21,554 nucleotides of DNA. It comes from Bacillota bacterium. Its GTDB lineage: Bacteria; Bacillota; Clostridia; Peptostreptococcales; Anaerovoracaceae. How positions within the stretch are numbered: position 1 is the stretch's first letter; the number at the start of each line of letters is the position of its first letter. This document shows positions 1-6,523 of the stretch, in pieces. The position numbers and the translations under genes are program-made. The notes below the pieces were generated by a model. It was not told the origin of the DNA and did no database searches. It saw only the letters and a program-made list of their open reading frames with translations. The stretch covers positions 1 to 21,554 of the forward strand of contig JAFRLD010000123.1 in the NCBI GenBank assembly GCA_017431395.1, read 5' to 3'.

Positions 1-1287
1 GATTGCCAGCTGCTCTGTCATCTCTTCTGCAGTGATGATCAGCGGCGGGCAGATGACGAACATGTTCTCGTGGGAGTATGTCCAGAATCCATCTGCTACC
101 AGCATGCCGATGATCTTCTTCATGATGCCTTCCGGATCCTTGCCGAACGGAACGATCGGCTCTCTGGTTTCCTTATCCTTGACCAGCTCGATCGCGGAGA
201 ACAGACCGATGTGTCTGACTTCGCCAACGCAGGCGTGCTTCTCAACGAAGCTGTCCAGAGTGTCTGCCAGAACCTTAGCCGGAGCCTTCATAGCCTCTTC
301 GATGTTCAGGTCCTGATACTCCTTGATGGTAGCAACTGCAGCAGCGCAGCCCATCGGATGAGCGGAGTAGGTCAGGCCGCATCCCAGGGATGTGTCGTCG
401 AAGAACTTAGCGATCGCCGGGCTGACAACAACACCGCCGAGAGGAACGTAACCGCAGGTAACGCCCTTAGCGAATGTGATCATATCCGGCTGATATCCGA
501 AGTTCATGTAAGCGAATGCCTTACCGGAACGGAACCATCCAGCCATGACTTCGTCTGCGACCATTAGGATGTCATACTTGTCGCAGAGAGCTCTGACGCC
601 CTGATACCACTTAACAGGAGCGATCAGGATACCGTTGGAACCAACGATGGACTCAAGCCAGATAGCAGCGATCTGATCCGGACCCTCATACAGGATCTGG
701 TTCTCGAGCAGCTCGAGGTAGAAATCAGCTACATCATCTTCACTCTCAAACTTGCAAGCCTTAGGAGCTCTGTAAGCATAAGGGCCATCATACTTAACGT
801 ATCCCGGGCCACCCGGCTCGTTGAAGAAGTGTCTCGGCTCACCGGTCAGCATTCCAGCACCGGCGGAAGAACCGTGATAGCATCTGTACTGGGAGAAGAT
901 CTTCTGCTTGCCAGTGTACTGACGAGCGATCTTGATAGCGTTTTCGTTAGCTTCTGCACCAGCGTTGGTGAAGAATACCTTGGAGCCTTCCGGGAAACCG
1001 GAGATCTTGACGACTGCTTCTGCAGCATCAGCTCTGCAATCCATAGCGAACGCAGGTCCCATGAACGGGATCTTGTTAGCCTGCTCACAAATCGCGTCGA
1101 TGATGGCCTTGTTGCCATGTCCCAGGTTGGAGTTGACCAGCTGAGAGGACATGTCTGCATACTTCTTGCCATCCTCATCCCAGAAGTAGATACCTTCTGC
1201 CTTGGTCACTACGATCGGCTTCAGTGCGCCCTGAGCGGACCAGGAGTGAATGTTATACTTTAAATCTTTATCTCTGATTGCTGACAT
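1..1287 (-). CDS. Class III PLP-dependent aminotransferase, taurine aminotransferase-like (3' end cut by window edge)
   Basis: Predicted cytoplasmic aminotransferase moving the amino group of an omega-amino acid, most likely taurine, to pyruvate or 2-oxoglutarate, giving sulfoacetaldehyde when taurine is the substrate. The 429 visible codons show the class III fold: an N-terminal YNIHSWSAQ segment that I associate with taurine/omega-amino-acid members, FTNAGAEANENAIK near 106-119 (PLP phosphate site), DEV at 245-247 (pyridine-ring Asp), and the Schiff-base lysine in TFAKG at K274. The start has AGGAG 8 nt upstream. About 20-30 C-terminal residues lie outside the window. It is the second gene of an operon behind the acylating sulfoacetaldehyde dehydrogenase, which is the main reason to prefer taurine over beta-alanine or GABA. 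The family assignment is firm; the substrate is inferred from context. Confidence 0.8.
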   Translation of the reverse strand, partial: MSAIRDKDLKYNIHSWSAQGALKPIVVTKAEGIYFWDEDGKKYADMSSQLVNSNLGHGNKAIIDAICEQANKIPFMGPAFAMDCRADAAEAVVKISGFPEGSKVFFTNAGAEANENAIKIARQYTGKQKIFSQYRCYHGSSAGAGMLTGEPRHFFNEPGGPGYVKYDGPYAYRAPKACKFESEDDVADFYLELLENQILYEGPDQIAAIWLESIVGSNGILIAPVKWYQGVRALCDKYDILMVADEVMAGWFRSGKAFAYMNFGYQPDMITFAKGVTCGYVPLGGVVVSPAIAKFFDDTSLGCGLTYSAHPMGCAAAVATIKEYQDLNIEEAMKAPAKVLADTLDSFVEKHACVGEVRHIGLFSAIELVKDKETREPIVPFGKDPEGIMKKIIGMLVADGFWTYSHENMFVICPPLIITAEEMTEQLAI

Positions 1288-1337
1288 TTTTAAATCTCCT
1301 TTGTAACTGCCTCATAAACTTGAGACTACATGATAGC

Positions 1338-1361
1338 GCAGGGGAGGGAGACCCTCCCCGC
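1338..1361 (-). other. Strong intercistronic RNA hairpin
   Basis: GGGGAGGG and CCCTCCCC (1341-1348 and 1352-1359) pair perfectly around a 3-nt loop and can extend by a further GC pair past a bulge. On the transcribed minus strand no U-run follows, so it is not a normal terminator. It lies between the dehydrogenase stop and the ribosome binding site of the aminotransferase, and more likely sets mRNA processing or the expression ratio of the two genes. Confidence 0.6.
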
Positions 1362-1390
1362 ACTTTGGTGAATCTATACTGCCTTCTCGA

Positions 1391-2845
1391 TTATGCGTCT
1401 ACCTTAGCGATGACATCAGCATCGATGAAGTCTTCGACCTTTTCCGGCTTCCAGTTCGGAATAGCTTCGGAAACATAGGTGTAGTTCAGCAGATCCTTGT
1501 ATGTAGCGTTGTGGGATACGCTGTTGCCGCCCCATGTTCCGCAACCCAGTGTCATGGAGACAGGGAATCCTGTGTTCCAACCACCGGAGTTGGTCAGGCA
1601 CTGCGGCTGGTTAACAACGCACTTGGTGACAGGAGCAGCCATAGCCAGCTTCTCAACGTCAGCAGGATCGTTGGTGTGGATACCACAGCTGTGGCCCTTG
1701 CCCTGATAGTCGAGGCAGAGGTTCATAACACGGATCGCATCGTCCAGATCCTTGACCTTCTGTACGCCGGATACCGGTGACAGCTTCTCGCCTGCGAACG
1801 GGTGATCCAGGCCAGCGCCTTCTTCCATAGCCATCAGGACTGTGGTGCCTGCCGGTACTTCGATGTCAGCCAGAGCAGCGATCTTCTCAGCGTTCTGAGC
1901 AACGATAGCTCTGTTCAGTACGTGATCGTTCGGTGTGTTCGGCCACATTGTCTTCTGCAGCTTGGCCTTCTCTTCGTCATTGCACATGTAAGCGCCGTGA
2001 GCTTCCATTTCCTTTACGAACTCATCGAAGCAGTCTTCGAATACCAGGATGTTGTTCTCTGTGGAGCAGGAAGTAGCGTTATCATACTTCTTGGATCTTA
2101 CGATCATGTCAGCAACGTCAGCCATCGGGGTCTTGCCTGTAACGATGGATACGCAGTTACCAACGCCAACGCCGATCGCCGGTGTACCGGAAGAGTAAGC
2201 TGTCTCTACCAGTGCTTCGCCGCCGGTTGCCAGGATGAAGTCGCACTGCTTCATCAGTTCCTGAGAAGTTTCCAGATTTACGTGCTCAGCATCACATGTC
2301 TGTACCAGATCTTCCGGATATCCCAGTTTCTTCAGTGTAGCTCTGATCTCGTCAACGATAACGACGTTCAGCTTCTTGCACTTCGGATGCGGTGCGAGGA
2401 TGATCGCGTTTCTTGTCTTCAGAGCCATATTGGATTTAACGATCGGGGTAGCTTCGCCGTTGGTTACAGGCATGATTCCTGCAACAACGCCCATTGGCTT
2501 AGCATAAGCTGTGATGCCCTTGCCGCCGGATGGAGCATCGTCGACCTTGCCGACCGACTTCTTGTCTTTCATCATGAGGTAGGAACCCCAGACCTTACCA
2601 TAGATCTTGCCGACCTTGTCTTCCGGAATACCCATGCCGGATTCCTCGACCAGCATTTCTGCGAACATCTTAGCCTTTTCCGGCTTTGTCAGGTTGTAGG
2701 TCACTGCAGCGGTGATCAGATCAACGTCTTCCTGAGTGAAATTCTCAGCGATCGCCTGAGCAGCCTTTGCTTTCTTGACCAGTCCTGCGATGTAAACTGC
2801 TGCTTCTTCTCTACGAGCAGCTCTTTCTTCTGGTGTAGATGCCAT
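1391..2845 (-). CDS. sauS: CoA-acylating aldehyde dehydrogenase, sulfoacetaldehyde dehydrogenase (SauS)-like
   Basis: Predicted to interconvert sulfoacetaldehyde, CoA and NAD(P)+ with sulfoacetyl-CoA and NAD(P)H. The 484-aa protein has the acylating ALDH/AdhE-N fold: a basic, charged N-terminal helix, PMGVVAGIMPVTN near 117-129, KTRNAIILAPHP near 143-154, and the catalytic cysteine C260 in NATSCSTEN. The C-terminal half carries LNRAIVAQ, FAGEKLS, QGKGHSCGIHT and MTLGCGTW, which I recall from Cupriavidus SauS rather than from EutE or PduP. The start is supported by AAGGAGG 9 nt upstream. It is the first gene after a sigma-54 promoter and is followed by an aminotransferase that could make its substrate. 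Its mRNA leader contains a GGGGATATCCCC hairpin (2905-2916). Other acylating semialdehyde substrates, such as malonate semialdehyde, remain possible. Confidence 0.75.
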   Translation of the reverse strand: MASTPEERAARREEAAVYIAGLVKKAKAAQAIAENFTQEDVDLITAAVTYNLTKPEKAKMFAEMLVEESGMGIPEDKVGKIYGKVWGSYLMMKDKKSVGKVDDAPSGGKGITAYAKPMGVVAGIMPVTNGEATPIVKSNMALKTRNAIILAPHPKCKKLNVVIVDEIRATLKKLGYPEDLVQTCDAEHVNLETSQELMKQCDFILATGGEALVETAYSSGTPAIGVGVGNCVSIVTGKTPMADVADMIVRSKKYDNATSCSTENNILVFEDCFDEFVKEMEAHGAYMCNDEEKAKLQKTMWPNTPNDHVLNRAIVAQNAEKIAALADIEVPAGTTVLMAMEEGAGLDHPFAGEKLSPVSGVQKVKDLDDAIRVMNLCLDYQGKGHSCGIHTNDPADVEKLAMAAPVTKCVVNQPQCLTNSGGWNTGFPVSMTLGCGTWGGNSVSHNATYKDLLNYTYVSEAIPNWKPEKVEDFIDADVIAKVDA

Positions 2846-2937
2846 TTTCTAAGTCCTCCTTAAATATAACTTTTAGAAATAGTGTGAACGTTTTTGCGGC
2901 CTTCGGGGATATCCCCTCTTGACCCGCCTATACATAA

Positions 2938-2954
2938 AGCAACGTTTGTGCCAA
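2938..2954 (-). promoter_or_regulatory. Sigma-54 (-24/-12) promoter of the dehydrogenase-aminotransferase operon
   Basis: On the minus strand the sequence reads TTGGCACAAACGTTGCT. GG (-24) and GC (-12) are separated by exactly 10 bases and the flanks match the TGGCAC-N5-TTGCW consensus. The predicted start is a G near 2927, giving a leader of about 80 nt. A second TTGGCAC just upstream (near 2955-2961) has no GC at the right distance. The neighbouring activator gene and operator repeats support a functional promoter. Confidence 0.9.
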
Positions 2955-2993
2955 AGTGCCAAAACTCCGGATCTAAGAACCTAAAAAATAGTT

Positions 2994-3029
2994 AAAAAAA
3001 TTCCAAACCTCGTGCAAAGGCTGGAATTT
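2994..3029 (-). terminator. Rho-independent terminator of the sigma-54 activator gene
   Basis: Minus strand: AAATTCCA (3029-3022) pairs with TGGAATTT (3005-2998), with an inner CCT/AGG pairing, followed by a run of T (seven in all, to 2994). It lies between the activator gene and the sigma-54 promoter, insulating the co-oriented operon from read-through. Confidence 0.7.
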
Positions 3030-3116
3030 CAACGTTTTCATGGCTGGTAGAAGAGAGGCAAAAGCTGGTCTGCCCAGAAGATGGAAGCTGTCTGAGAAGT
3101 CGTTTTAAGAGGCCTG

Positions 3117-3166
3117 TTTTCGCTGCTTGATTCATATATGAATCACCCTTTGGGAAGCTGCGAAAA
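3117..3166. repeat. Long inverted repeat enclosing the first activator operator
   Basis: TTTTCGCTGCTT (3117-3128) and AAGCTGCGAAAA (3155-3166) are inverted copies with one mismatch. They flank the 18-bp palindrome at 3128-3145 plus the short CCCTTTGGG palindrome. Neither strand has a U-run after it, so a terminator is unlikely. It could be a cruciform or an extended protein-binding site. Confidence 0.5.
3128..3145. promoter_or_regulatory. Activator operator site 1 (perfect 18-bp palindrome)
   Basis: TGATTCATATATGAATCA is perfectly self-complementary. It lies about 200-220 bp upstream of the predicted sigma-54 transcription start, typical for an enhancer-binding site. Related copies at 3219, 3238 and 4679 mark it as a recurring operator, probably for the adjacent Fis-type helix-turn-helix activator. 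Confidence 0.75.
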
Positions 3167-3218
3167 GGGGGAAACGAAAACGTGAGAAATCAGCGGTTCA
3201 ACCCTGCTGATGCCAGGG

Positions 3219-3236
3219 TGATACAAAAATGAATCG
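3219..3236. promoter_or_regulatory. Activator operator site 2
   Basis: TGATACAAAAATGAATCG is an imperfect copy of site 1. It is a near-exact direct repeat of site 3, which begins 19 bp further on. It lies about 300 bp upstream of the sigma-54 start, just past the 3' end of the activator gene. Confidence 0.65.
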
Positions 3237-3237
3237 G

Positions 3238-3255
3238 TGATACAAAAATGAATCA
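3238..3255. promoter_or_regulatory. Activator operator site 3
   Basis: TGATACAAAAATGAATCA differs from site 2 only at the last base and matches both half-sites of the site 1 palindrome with few changes. Sites 2 and 3 together form a tandem pair, suited to cooperative binding of an oligomeric AAA+ activator. Confidence 0.65.
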
Positions 3256-3267
3256 CCGATGGATGGG

Positions 3268-4662
3268 TCACTTATGGAGGCCGTGCTTCTGGAGTTTCCG
3301 GACAACGGTCGGTTGGCTGATATGCAGGACGCGCGCGATCGCGCGGGTGGAGCCATAGCGTTCCAGCGCCTGCCGGAGGATCTCCATCTCCGCTTTCTCA
3401 AGAGCTGCGGAGAGGGAGGTGCCGGTTGCAGGACCCGCATTATCTTCTGCCGCCTGCTTGATAAAGATGAAGATGTCATCTTCCGTGATGAAGTCGGAGG
3501 AAGAGGTGATGATCAGACGCTCTACGATATTCTGGAGTTCCCGGATGTTGCCGGGCCACGGATATCGCAGCAGGATCTCCATGGCACCTGCGCTGATGGA
3601 TTTGTGCTCGCCCAGCTTTTGGTTGTATTTTGCCAGGTTCATCCGGATCAGAGGGGTGATATCCTCCGTGCGCTCCCGCAGGGGCGGGACTTCGATGGGA
3701 ACGACGTTCAGACGATAGTAGAGGTCTTCTCTGAATTTTCCTTCCTGTACCAGGTCTGCCAGGTTCCGGTTGGTGGCGGAGATGATACGGACGTCGATCG
3801 GGATCGGCTCGACCGCACCGACGGGCGTGATCTGCCGTTCCTGAATGACCTGCAGCAATTTGACCTGCAGGTTGACAGGAAGCTCTGAGATCTCATCCAG
3901 AAAGATCGTTCCGTTCTGGGCAGCCTCGAAATATCCGCGTTTGCCCCCGGAACGGGACCCGGTGAAAGCGCCGGCGACATAGCCGAACAGTTCCGATTCG
4001 ATCAGGGTATCAGGGATCGCGCCGCAGTTGACTGTGACGAAAGGCTGCTCCCATCTGGGACCGTGTTCATGCAGCGTCCTGGCCAGAAGACCTTTGCCTA
4101 CGCCCGACTCCCCGGTGATCAGTACCGTTGTATTGACGGCTGCCAGCCGCCTTGCCAGAGTGATCACATTTTTCATCGTTTCACTGAAGGCCACGATCTC
4201 ATGCTCCCCAAGTTCAGGGGTCTCTGATTCAGAGATCCCGGCTACATCCAGATCCGGGACATCCACCAGAGAGGCATGGTTCTTAGGATTGCCCCGGGTG
4301 ATCCTGGTAATGTCACGCGAAGTCGTGATGACGAGCTGCAACGCTCCGTTTTCATCATAGATCGGGGTACCGGTCGTCAGAAGACGTACGCCCAGACGGT
4401 TCTCATGGATGATCGTCTGCTCCCGTTCCTCCTGCAGTACCCGTTTCGTGACGGAAGGAGAAAAGATCCCCGCGCGCTCCAGTTCATCCACGGTCTTGCC
4501 CTGGATCTCCTCCATTTCGATGTCGTAGAGTTCCTCGCAGGTGGTGTTGCACCAGAGACAGATTCCTTCATTATTATCTATGAAGACAGCATCGGTGATC
4601 GTTTCCAGGATCGGAAGGACCTCTTTCAGACGGATATGTAGTTGCTCTATGGATCTAAGCAT
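3268..4662 (-). CDS. Sigma-54-dependent transcriptional activator (PAS, AAA+, Fis-type HTH)
   Basis: Enhancer-binding protein that should use ATP to open sigma-54 RNA polymerase promoters. The 464 residues run: PAS sensor about 15-115; AAA+ domain about 150-385 with Walker A GESGVGKG (184-191), the sigma-54 contact loop GAFTGS (231-236, where the last residue is usually Ala), Walker B TIFLDE (252-257) and YPWPGNIREL (367-376); then a C-terminal helix-turn-helix about 437-460. There is no response-regulator receiver, so it probably senses a small molecule through PAS, as in the TyrR/PrpR-like group. The start has AGGAG upstream. It is co-oriented with and just upstream of the sigma-54 operon, which it most likely controls. 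An operator copy near its own start suggests autoregulation. Confidence 0.9.
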   Translation of the reverse strand: MLRSIEQLHIRLKEVLPILETITDAVFIDNNEGICLWCNTTCEELYDIEMEEIQGKTVDELERAGIFSPSVTKRVLQEEREQTIIHENRLGVRLLTTGTPIYDENGALQLVITTSRDITRITRGNPKNHASLVDVPDLDVAGISESETPELGEHEIVAFSETMKNVITLARRLAAVNTTVLITGESGVGKGLLARTLHEHGPRWEQPFVTVNCGAIPDTLIESELFGYVAGAFTGSRSGGKRGYFEAAQNGTIFLDEISELPVNLQVKLLQVIQERQITPVGAVEPIPIDVRIISATNRNLADLVQEGKFREDLYYRLNVVPIEVPPLRERTEDITPLIRMNLAKYNQKLGEHKSISAGAMEILLRYPWPGNIRELQNIVERLIITSSSDFITEDDIFIFIKQAAEDNAGPATGTSLSAALEKAEMEILRQALERYGSTRAIARVLHISQPTVVRKLQKHGLHK

Positions 4663-4678
4663 ACGTCATCTCCTGCAG

Positions 4679-4696
4679 TGATTCATTATTGTATCT
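4679..4696. promoter_or_regulatory. Activator operator site 4, in the activator's own promoter region
   Basis: TGATTCATTATTGTATCT matches the reverse complement of site 3 at 16 of 18 positions. It lies 17-34 bp upstream of the activator start codon and covers TACAAT (minus strand, 4693-4688), a possible -10 element with no good -35. Binding here would be expected to repress or adjust the activator's own synthesis. Confidence 0.55.
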
Positions 4697-4767
4697 CTAT
4701 CTATGGTAACAGTTTATTTGTTTCGGGGGAAAAAAGCAAGCGCTGCGTGCGGGAAACCACAGGTCCA

Positions 4768-4797
4768 TTGCTGCCAGATCTGAACGGCTGTTACGAT
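4768..4797 (+). promoter_or_regulatory. Possible sigma-A promoter of the XRE-type regulator
   Basis: TTGCTG, an 18-bp spacer and TACGAT lie about 80 bp upstream of the small regulator gene. Both hexamers are imperfect. Nothing else in 4697-4856 looks like a gene or structured RNA to me. Confidence 0.3.
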
Positions 4798-4873
4798 ATC
4801 ATAACAAAGAAAAAAGAGGAATTCGATACAATCAAACGATACAGAAGAGGGCAGGAGCAAGGAGTATCTTCAT

Positions 4874-5128
4874 ATGTGTCAGCGTATCGTTCAGGATCAG
4901 AATATAGGAGGAAATCTGAGATTTCTAAGACTGCAGTCGGAACTCACGCAGGAGCAGGTCGCACAGAAACTGCAGCTGATGGGGCTGCCAGTGACCCGTG
5001 AGATCTATGCGCAGATGGAAATGGGAACGCATCATATTCCGATCACCGTTCTGCAGGGTCTCAGGAAGATCTTCAAGGCAGACTGGGATGAGATGCTGAA
5101 GCTTGCCCAGCCGCTCGATTGGGACTGA
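4874..5128 (+). CDS. Small XRE/Cro-C1-family helix-turn-helix regulator
   Basis: An 84-residue protein that is almost only a DNA-binding domain. Residues about 11-65 fit an XRE HTH: NLRFLRLQSELTQEQVAQKL, then a second-helix and recognition region VTREIYAQMEMG, and a closing ITVLQGLRKIFKADWDEML. There is no effector domain. AAGGAG lies 9 nt upstream of the ATG. It sits between the divergently transcribed sigma-54 activator and the infC attenuator. Its targets cannot be told from the sequence; autoregulation is common for such proteins. Confidence 0.75.
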   Translation: MCQRIVQDQNIGGNLRFLRLQSELTQEQVAQKLQLMGLPVTREIYAQMEMGTHHIPITVLQGLRKIFKADWDEMLKLAQPLDWD

Positions 5129-5162
5129 CCGGAAAGAAGTCCAGCCTTTGTGAAAAAAAGAC

Positions 5163-5191
5163 TTGCAATGACAGCCGCGGTATGGTAATGT
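5163..5191 (+). promoter_or_regulatory. Sigma-A promoter of infC-rpmI-rplT
   Basis: TTGCAA (5163-5168), exactly 17 bp, then TAATGT (5186-5191). The predicted start is near 5198, giving a leader of about 140 nt that contains the attenuator. Confidence 0.75.
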
Positions 5192-5197
5192 ACTTGA

Positions 5198-5322
5198 GGT
5201 AGAAAGAAGAAGTTATCCGCTTCTCACCTTAGGGGCCGCGAGCGTCTGGGTCAATATCGAACGATTCCCTTGAACGGGTTTGTTTTGAGCAGCGGATACT
5301 TTGTGTCCGCTGTTTGTTTTTT
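5198..5322 (+). promoter_or_regulatory. L20-type ribosomal protein leader (attenuator) of the infC operon
   Basis: The untranslated leader contains two mutually exclusive pairings. ATCCGCT at 5215-5221 can pair with AGCGGAT at 5291-5297 (antiterminator), or the latter can form the terminator hairpin at 5290-5312. In Firmicutes, ribosomal protein L20 binds the infC leader and causes premature termination. Position, long-range pairing and operon content fit that family; the L20-binding helix itself I infer rather than prove. Confidence 0.75.
5290..5322 (+). terminator. Attenuator terminator in the infC leader
   Basis: A 10-bp stem (CAGCGGATAC with GTGTCCGCTG, including a G-U pair) closes a UUU loop and is followed by TTTGTTTTTT. 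It ends just before the AGGAGGT ribosome binding site of infC, so termination here blocks the whole operon. Confidence 0.85.
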
Positions 5323-5338
5323 CAGGAGGTACAGAACA

Positions 5339-5854
5339 ATTAGCAAGGAAGCTTTTATCAACGAAGAAATTCGTGGCAAGGAGCTGCGTGTCATCGATAC
5401 GGATGGGACCCAGCTTGGGATCATGAGCCGCCAGGAAGCGCTGGATCTGTCGGAACAGAAGAAACTGGATCTCGTCTGCATCGCACCGAAGGCCAATCCG
5501 CCAGTCTGCAAGATTCTCGACTATGGCAAGTACAAGTACGAGATGAGCAAGCGTGAGAAGGAAGCCCGGAAGAAGCAGAAGACCATGCAGGTCAAGGAGA
5601 TCAGGCTGTCTACTTTTATCGAAGATCACGACATCATGGTGAAGGCGAAGACCGCATCGAAATTCCTGCAGGATGGAGATAAGCTCAAGGTAAGTCTCCG
5701 TTTCAGAGGAAGAGAGCGGGATTACGTCTCCAGAGGCATGGAGGTCATGGATAAATTCGCAGAAGCTGTCGCTGATGTAGGAACGGTCGATCGGAAACCT
5801 AAATTCGAAGGCCGCAGCCTGACAATGACACTTTCGCCAAAAAAAGATAAATAA
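5339..5854 (+). CDS. infC: Translation initiation factor IF-3 (AUU start codon)
   Basis: IF-3 binds the 30S subunit, prevents premature 50S joining and proofreads initiator tRNA and the start codon. The 171-residue product has the normal length and both domains: N-domain beginning SKEAFINEEIR with LGIMS and EALDLSEQ, the lysine-rich linker near residues 70-85, and the C-domain with KVSLRFRGRE. The start is an ATT at 5339, placed 8 nt after AGGAGGT. An upstream in-frame ATG at 5270 would put the attenuator hairpin inside the coding region, so it is rejected. An AUU start is the known device by which IF-3 limits its own synthesis. First gene of infC-rpmI-rplT, behind the L20-type attenuator. 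Confidence 0.95.
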   Translation: MSKEAFINEEIRGKELRVIDTDGTQLGIMSRQEALDLSEQKKLDLVCIAPKANPPVCKILDYGKYKYEMSKREKEARKKQKTMQVKEIRLSTFIEDHDIMVKAKTASKFLQDGDKLKVSLRFRGRERDYVSRGMEVMDKFAEAVADVGTVDRKPKFEGRSLTMTLSPKKDK

Positions 5855-5879
5855 TTGATATAACCATAGGAGGAGCGAC

Positions 5880-6080
5880 ATGGCAAAAAACAAAATGAAG
5901 TCTCACAGAGGCGCATGCAAACGATTCAAAGTGACAGGTTCAGGAAAGGTTAAGAGAAATAAGGCATATAAGAGTCATATCCTTACGAAGAAGAGCCAGA
6001 AGAGAAAAAGAGGCCTGAGAAAGGCGACCACTTTGACAAGTGCAGATCTGGGCAGAATCAAGGAAGTACTGAGCAAGTAA
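5880..6080 (+). CDS. rpmI: 50S ribosomal protein L35
   Basis: Small, very basic protein of the large ribosomal subunit. The 66 residues match the family throughout: [19 protein letters not shown] at the start, then the [15 protein letters not shown] and KRKRGLRK segments, at the usual length. GGAGGAG precedes the ATG. It lies 25 bp after infC and 12 bp before rplT, the standard order, and shares the infC leader control. Confidence 0.97.
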   Translation: MAKNKMKSHRGACKRFKVTGSGKVKRNKAYKSHILTKKSQKRKRGLRKATTLTSADLGRIKEVLSK

Positions 6081-6092
6081 GGAGGAGATAAA

Positions 6093-6446
6093 ATGGCAAG
6101 AGTTAAGAAAGGTGTCAACGCACACAAAAGACATAAAAAAGTTCTGAAGATGGCTAAGGGCTTCTACGGGTCAAAGAGCACGACCTACAGAGCCGCTAAG
6201 CCGGCGACGATGAGAGCACTGCGCTCCGCATATGTCGGCCGTAAGAATAAGAAGAGAGAATACCGCAAGCTCTGGATCGCCAGAATCAATGCAGCGGCCA
6301 GAATGAACGGCATGTCCTACAGCAGACTGATCAATGGTCTGAAGAAATCCAACATCGATATCAACCGCAAGATGCTGTCCGAGATCGCGATCAACGACCC
6401 GGCAGGCTTCTCCAAGCTGTGCGAAACAGCGAAAGCAGCACTGTAA
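6093..6446 (+). CDS. rplT: 50S ribosomal protein L20
   Basis: L20 is needed for early 50S assembly and binds 23S rRNA through its basic N-terminal extension. The 117-residue protein is full length, starting [19 protein letters not shown] and containing [24 protein letters not shown] and SYSRLINGL, with the globular RNA-binding C-domain after it. AAGGAGGAG precedes the start. In Firmicutes it is also the repressor acting on the infC leader, consistent with the attenuator at 5198-5322. A hairpin terminator follows. Confidence 0.97.
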   Translation: MARVKKGVNAHKRHKKVLKMAKGFYGSKSTTYRAAKPATMRALRSAYVGRKNKKREYRKLWIARINAAARMNGMSYSRLINGLKKSNIDINRKMLSEIAINDPAGFSKLCETAKAAL

Positions 6447-6480
6447 ACAACAGTCATCATTTATATATCTTTATGCAGAG

Positions 6481-6504
6481 ACTCCGGAACTTTTCCGGAG
6501 TTTC
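6481..6504 (+). terminator. Terminator hairpin after rplT
   Basis: ACTCCGGAA (6481-6489) and TTCCGGAGT (6493-6501) pair perfectly around a 3-nt loop. Only a short TTTC tail follows, so termination may be partial. The promoter of the next gene begins immediately after. Confidence 0.65.
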
Positions 6505-6505
6505 A

Positions 6506-6514
6506 TGCTATAAT
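6506..6514 (+). promoter_or_regulatory. Extended -10 promoter giving an almost leaderless mRNA
   Basis: TGCTATAAT is a perfect extended -10 (TG, one base, TATAAT). No convincing -35 is present, which extended -10 promoters can tolerate. The best start is G6521, only 3 nt before the ATG at 6524. Confidence 0.6.
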
Positions 6515-6523
6515 ACTACCGTT

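Noticed and set aside
1802..2863. Open frame of 353 codons on the plus strand
   Set aside because: Antisense shadow of the acylating dehydrogenase; Cys-, Leu- and Ser-rich translation, no ribosome binding site and no known motif.
2955..2961. Second TTGGCAC as an additional sigma-54 promoter
   Set aside because: No GC dinucleotide lies 10 bases downstream of its GG, so it cannot be a -24/-12 promoter.
5270..5338. ATG at 5270 as the start of infC
   Set aside because: That start would translate through the attenuator hairpin and the Shine-Dalgarno; the ATT at 5339 fits the IF-3 N-terminus and spacing.
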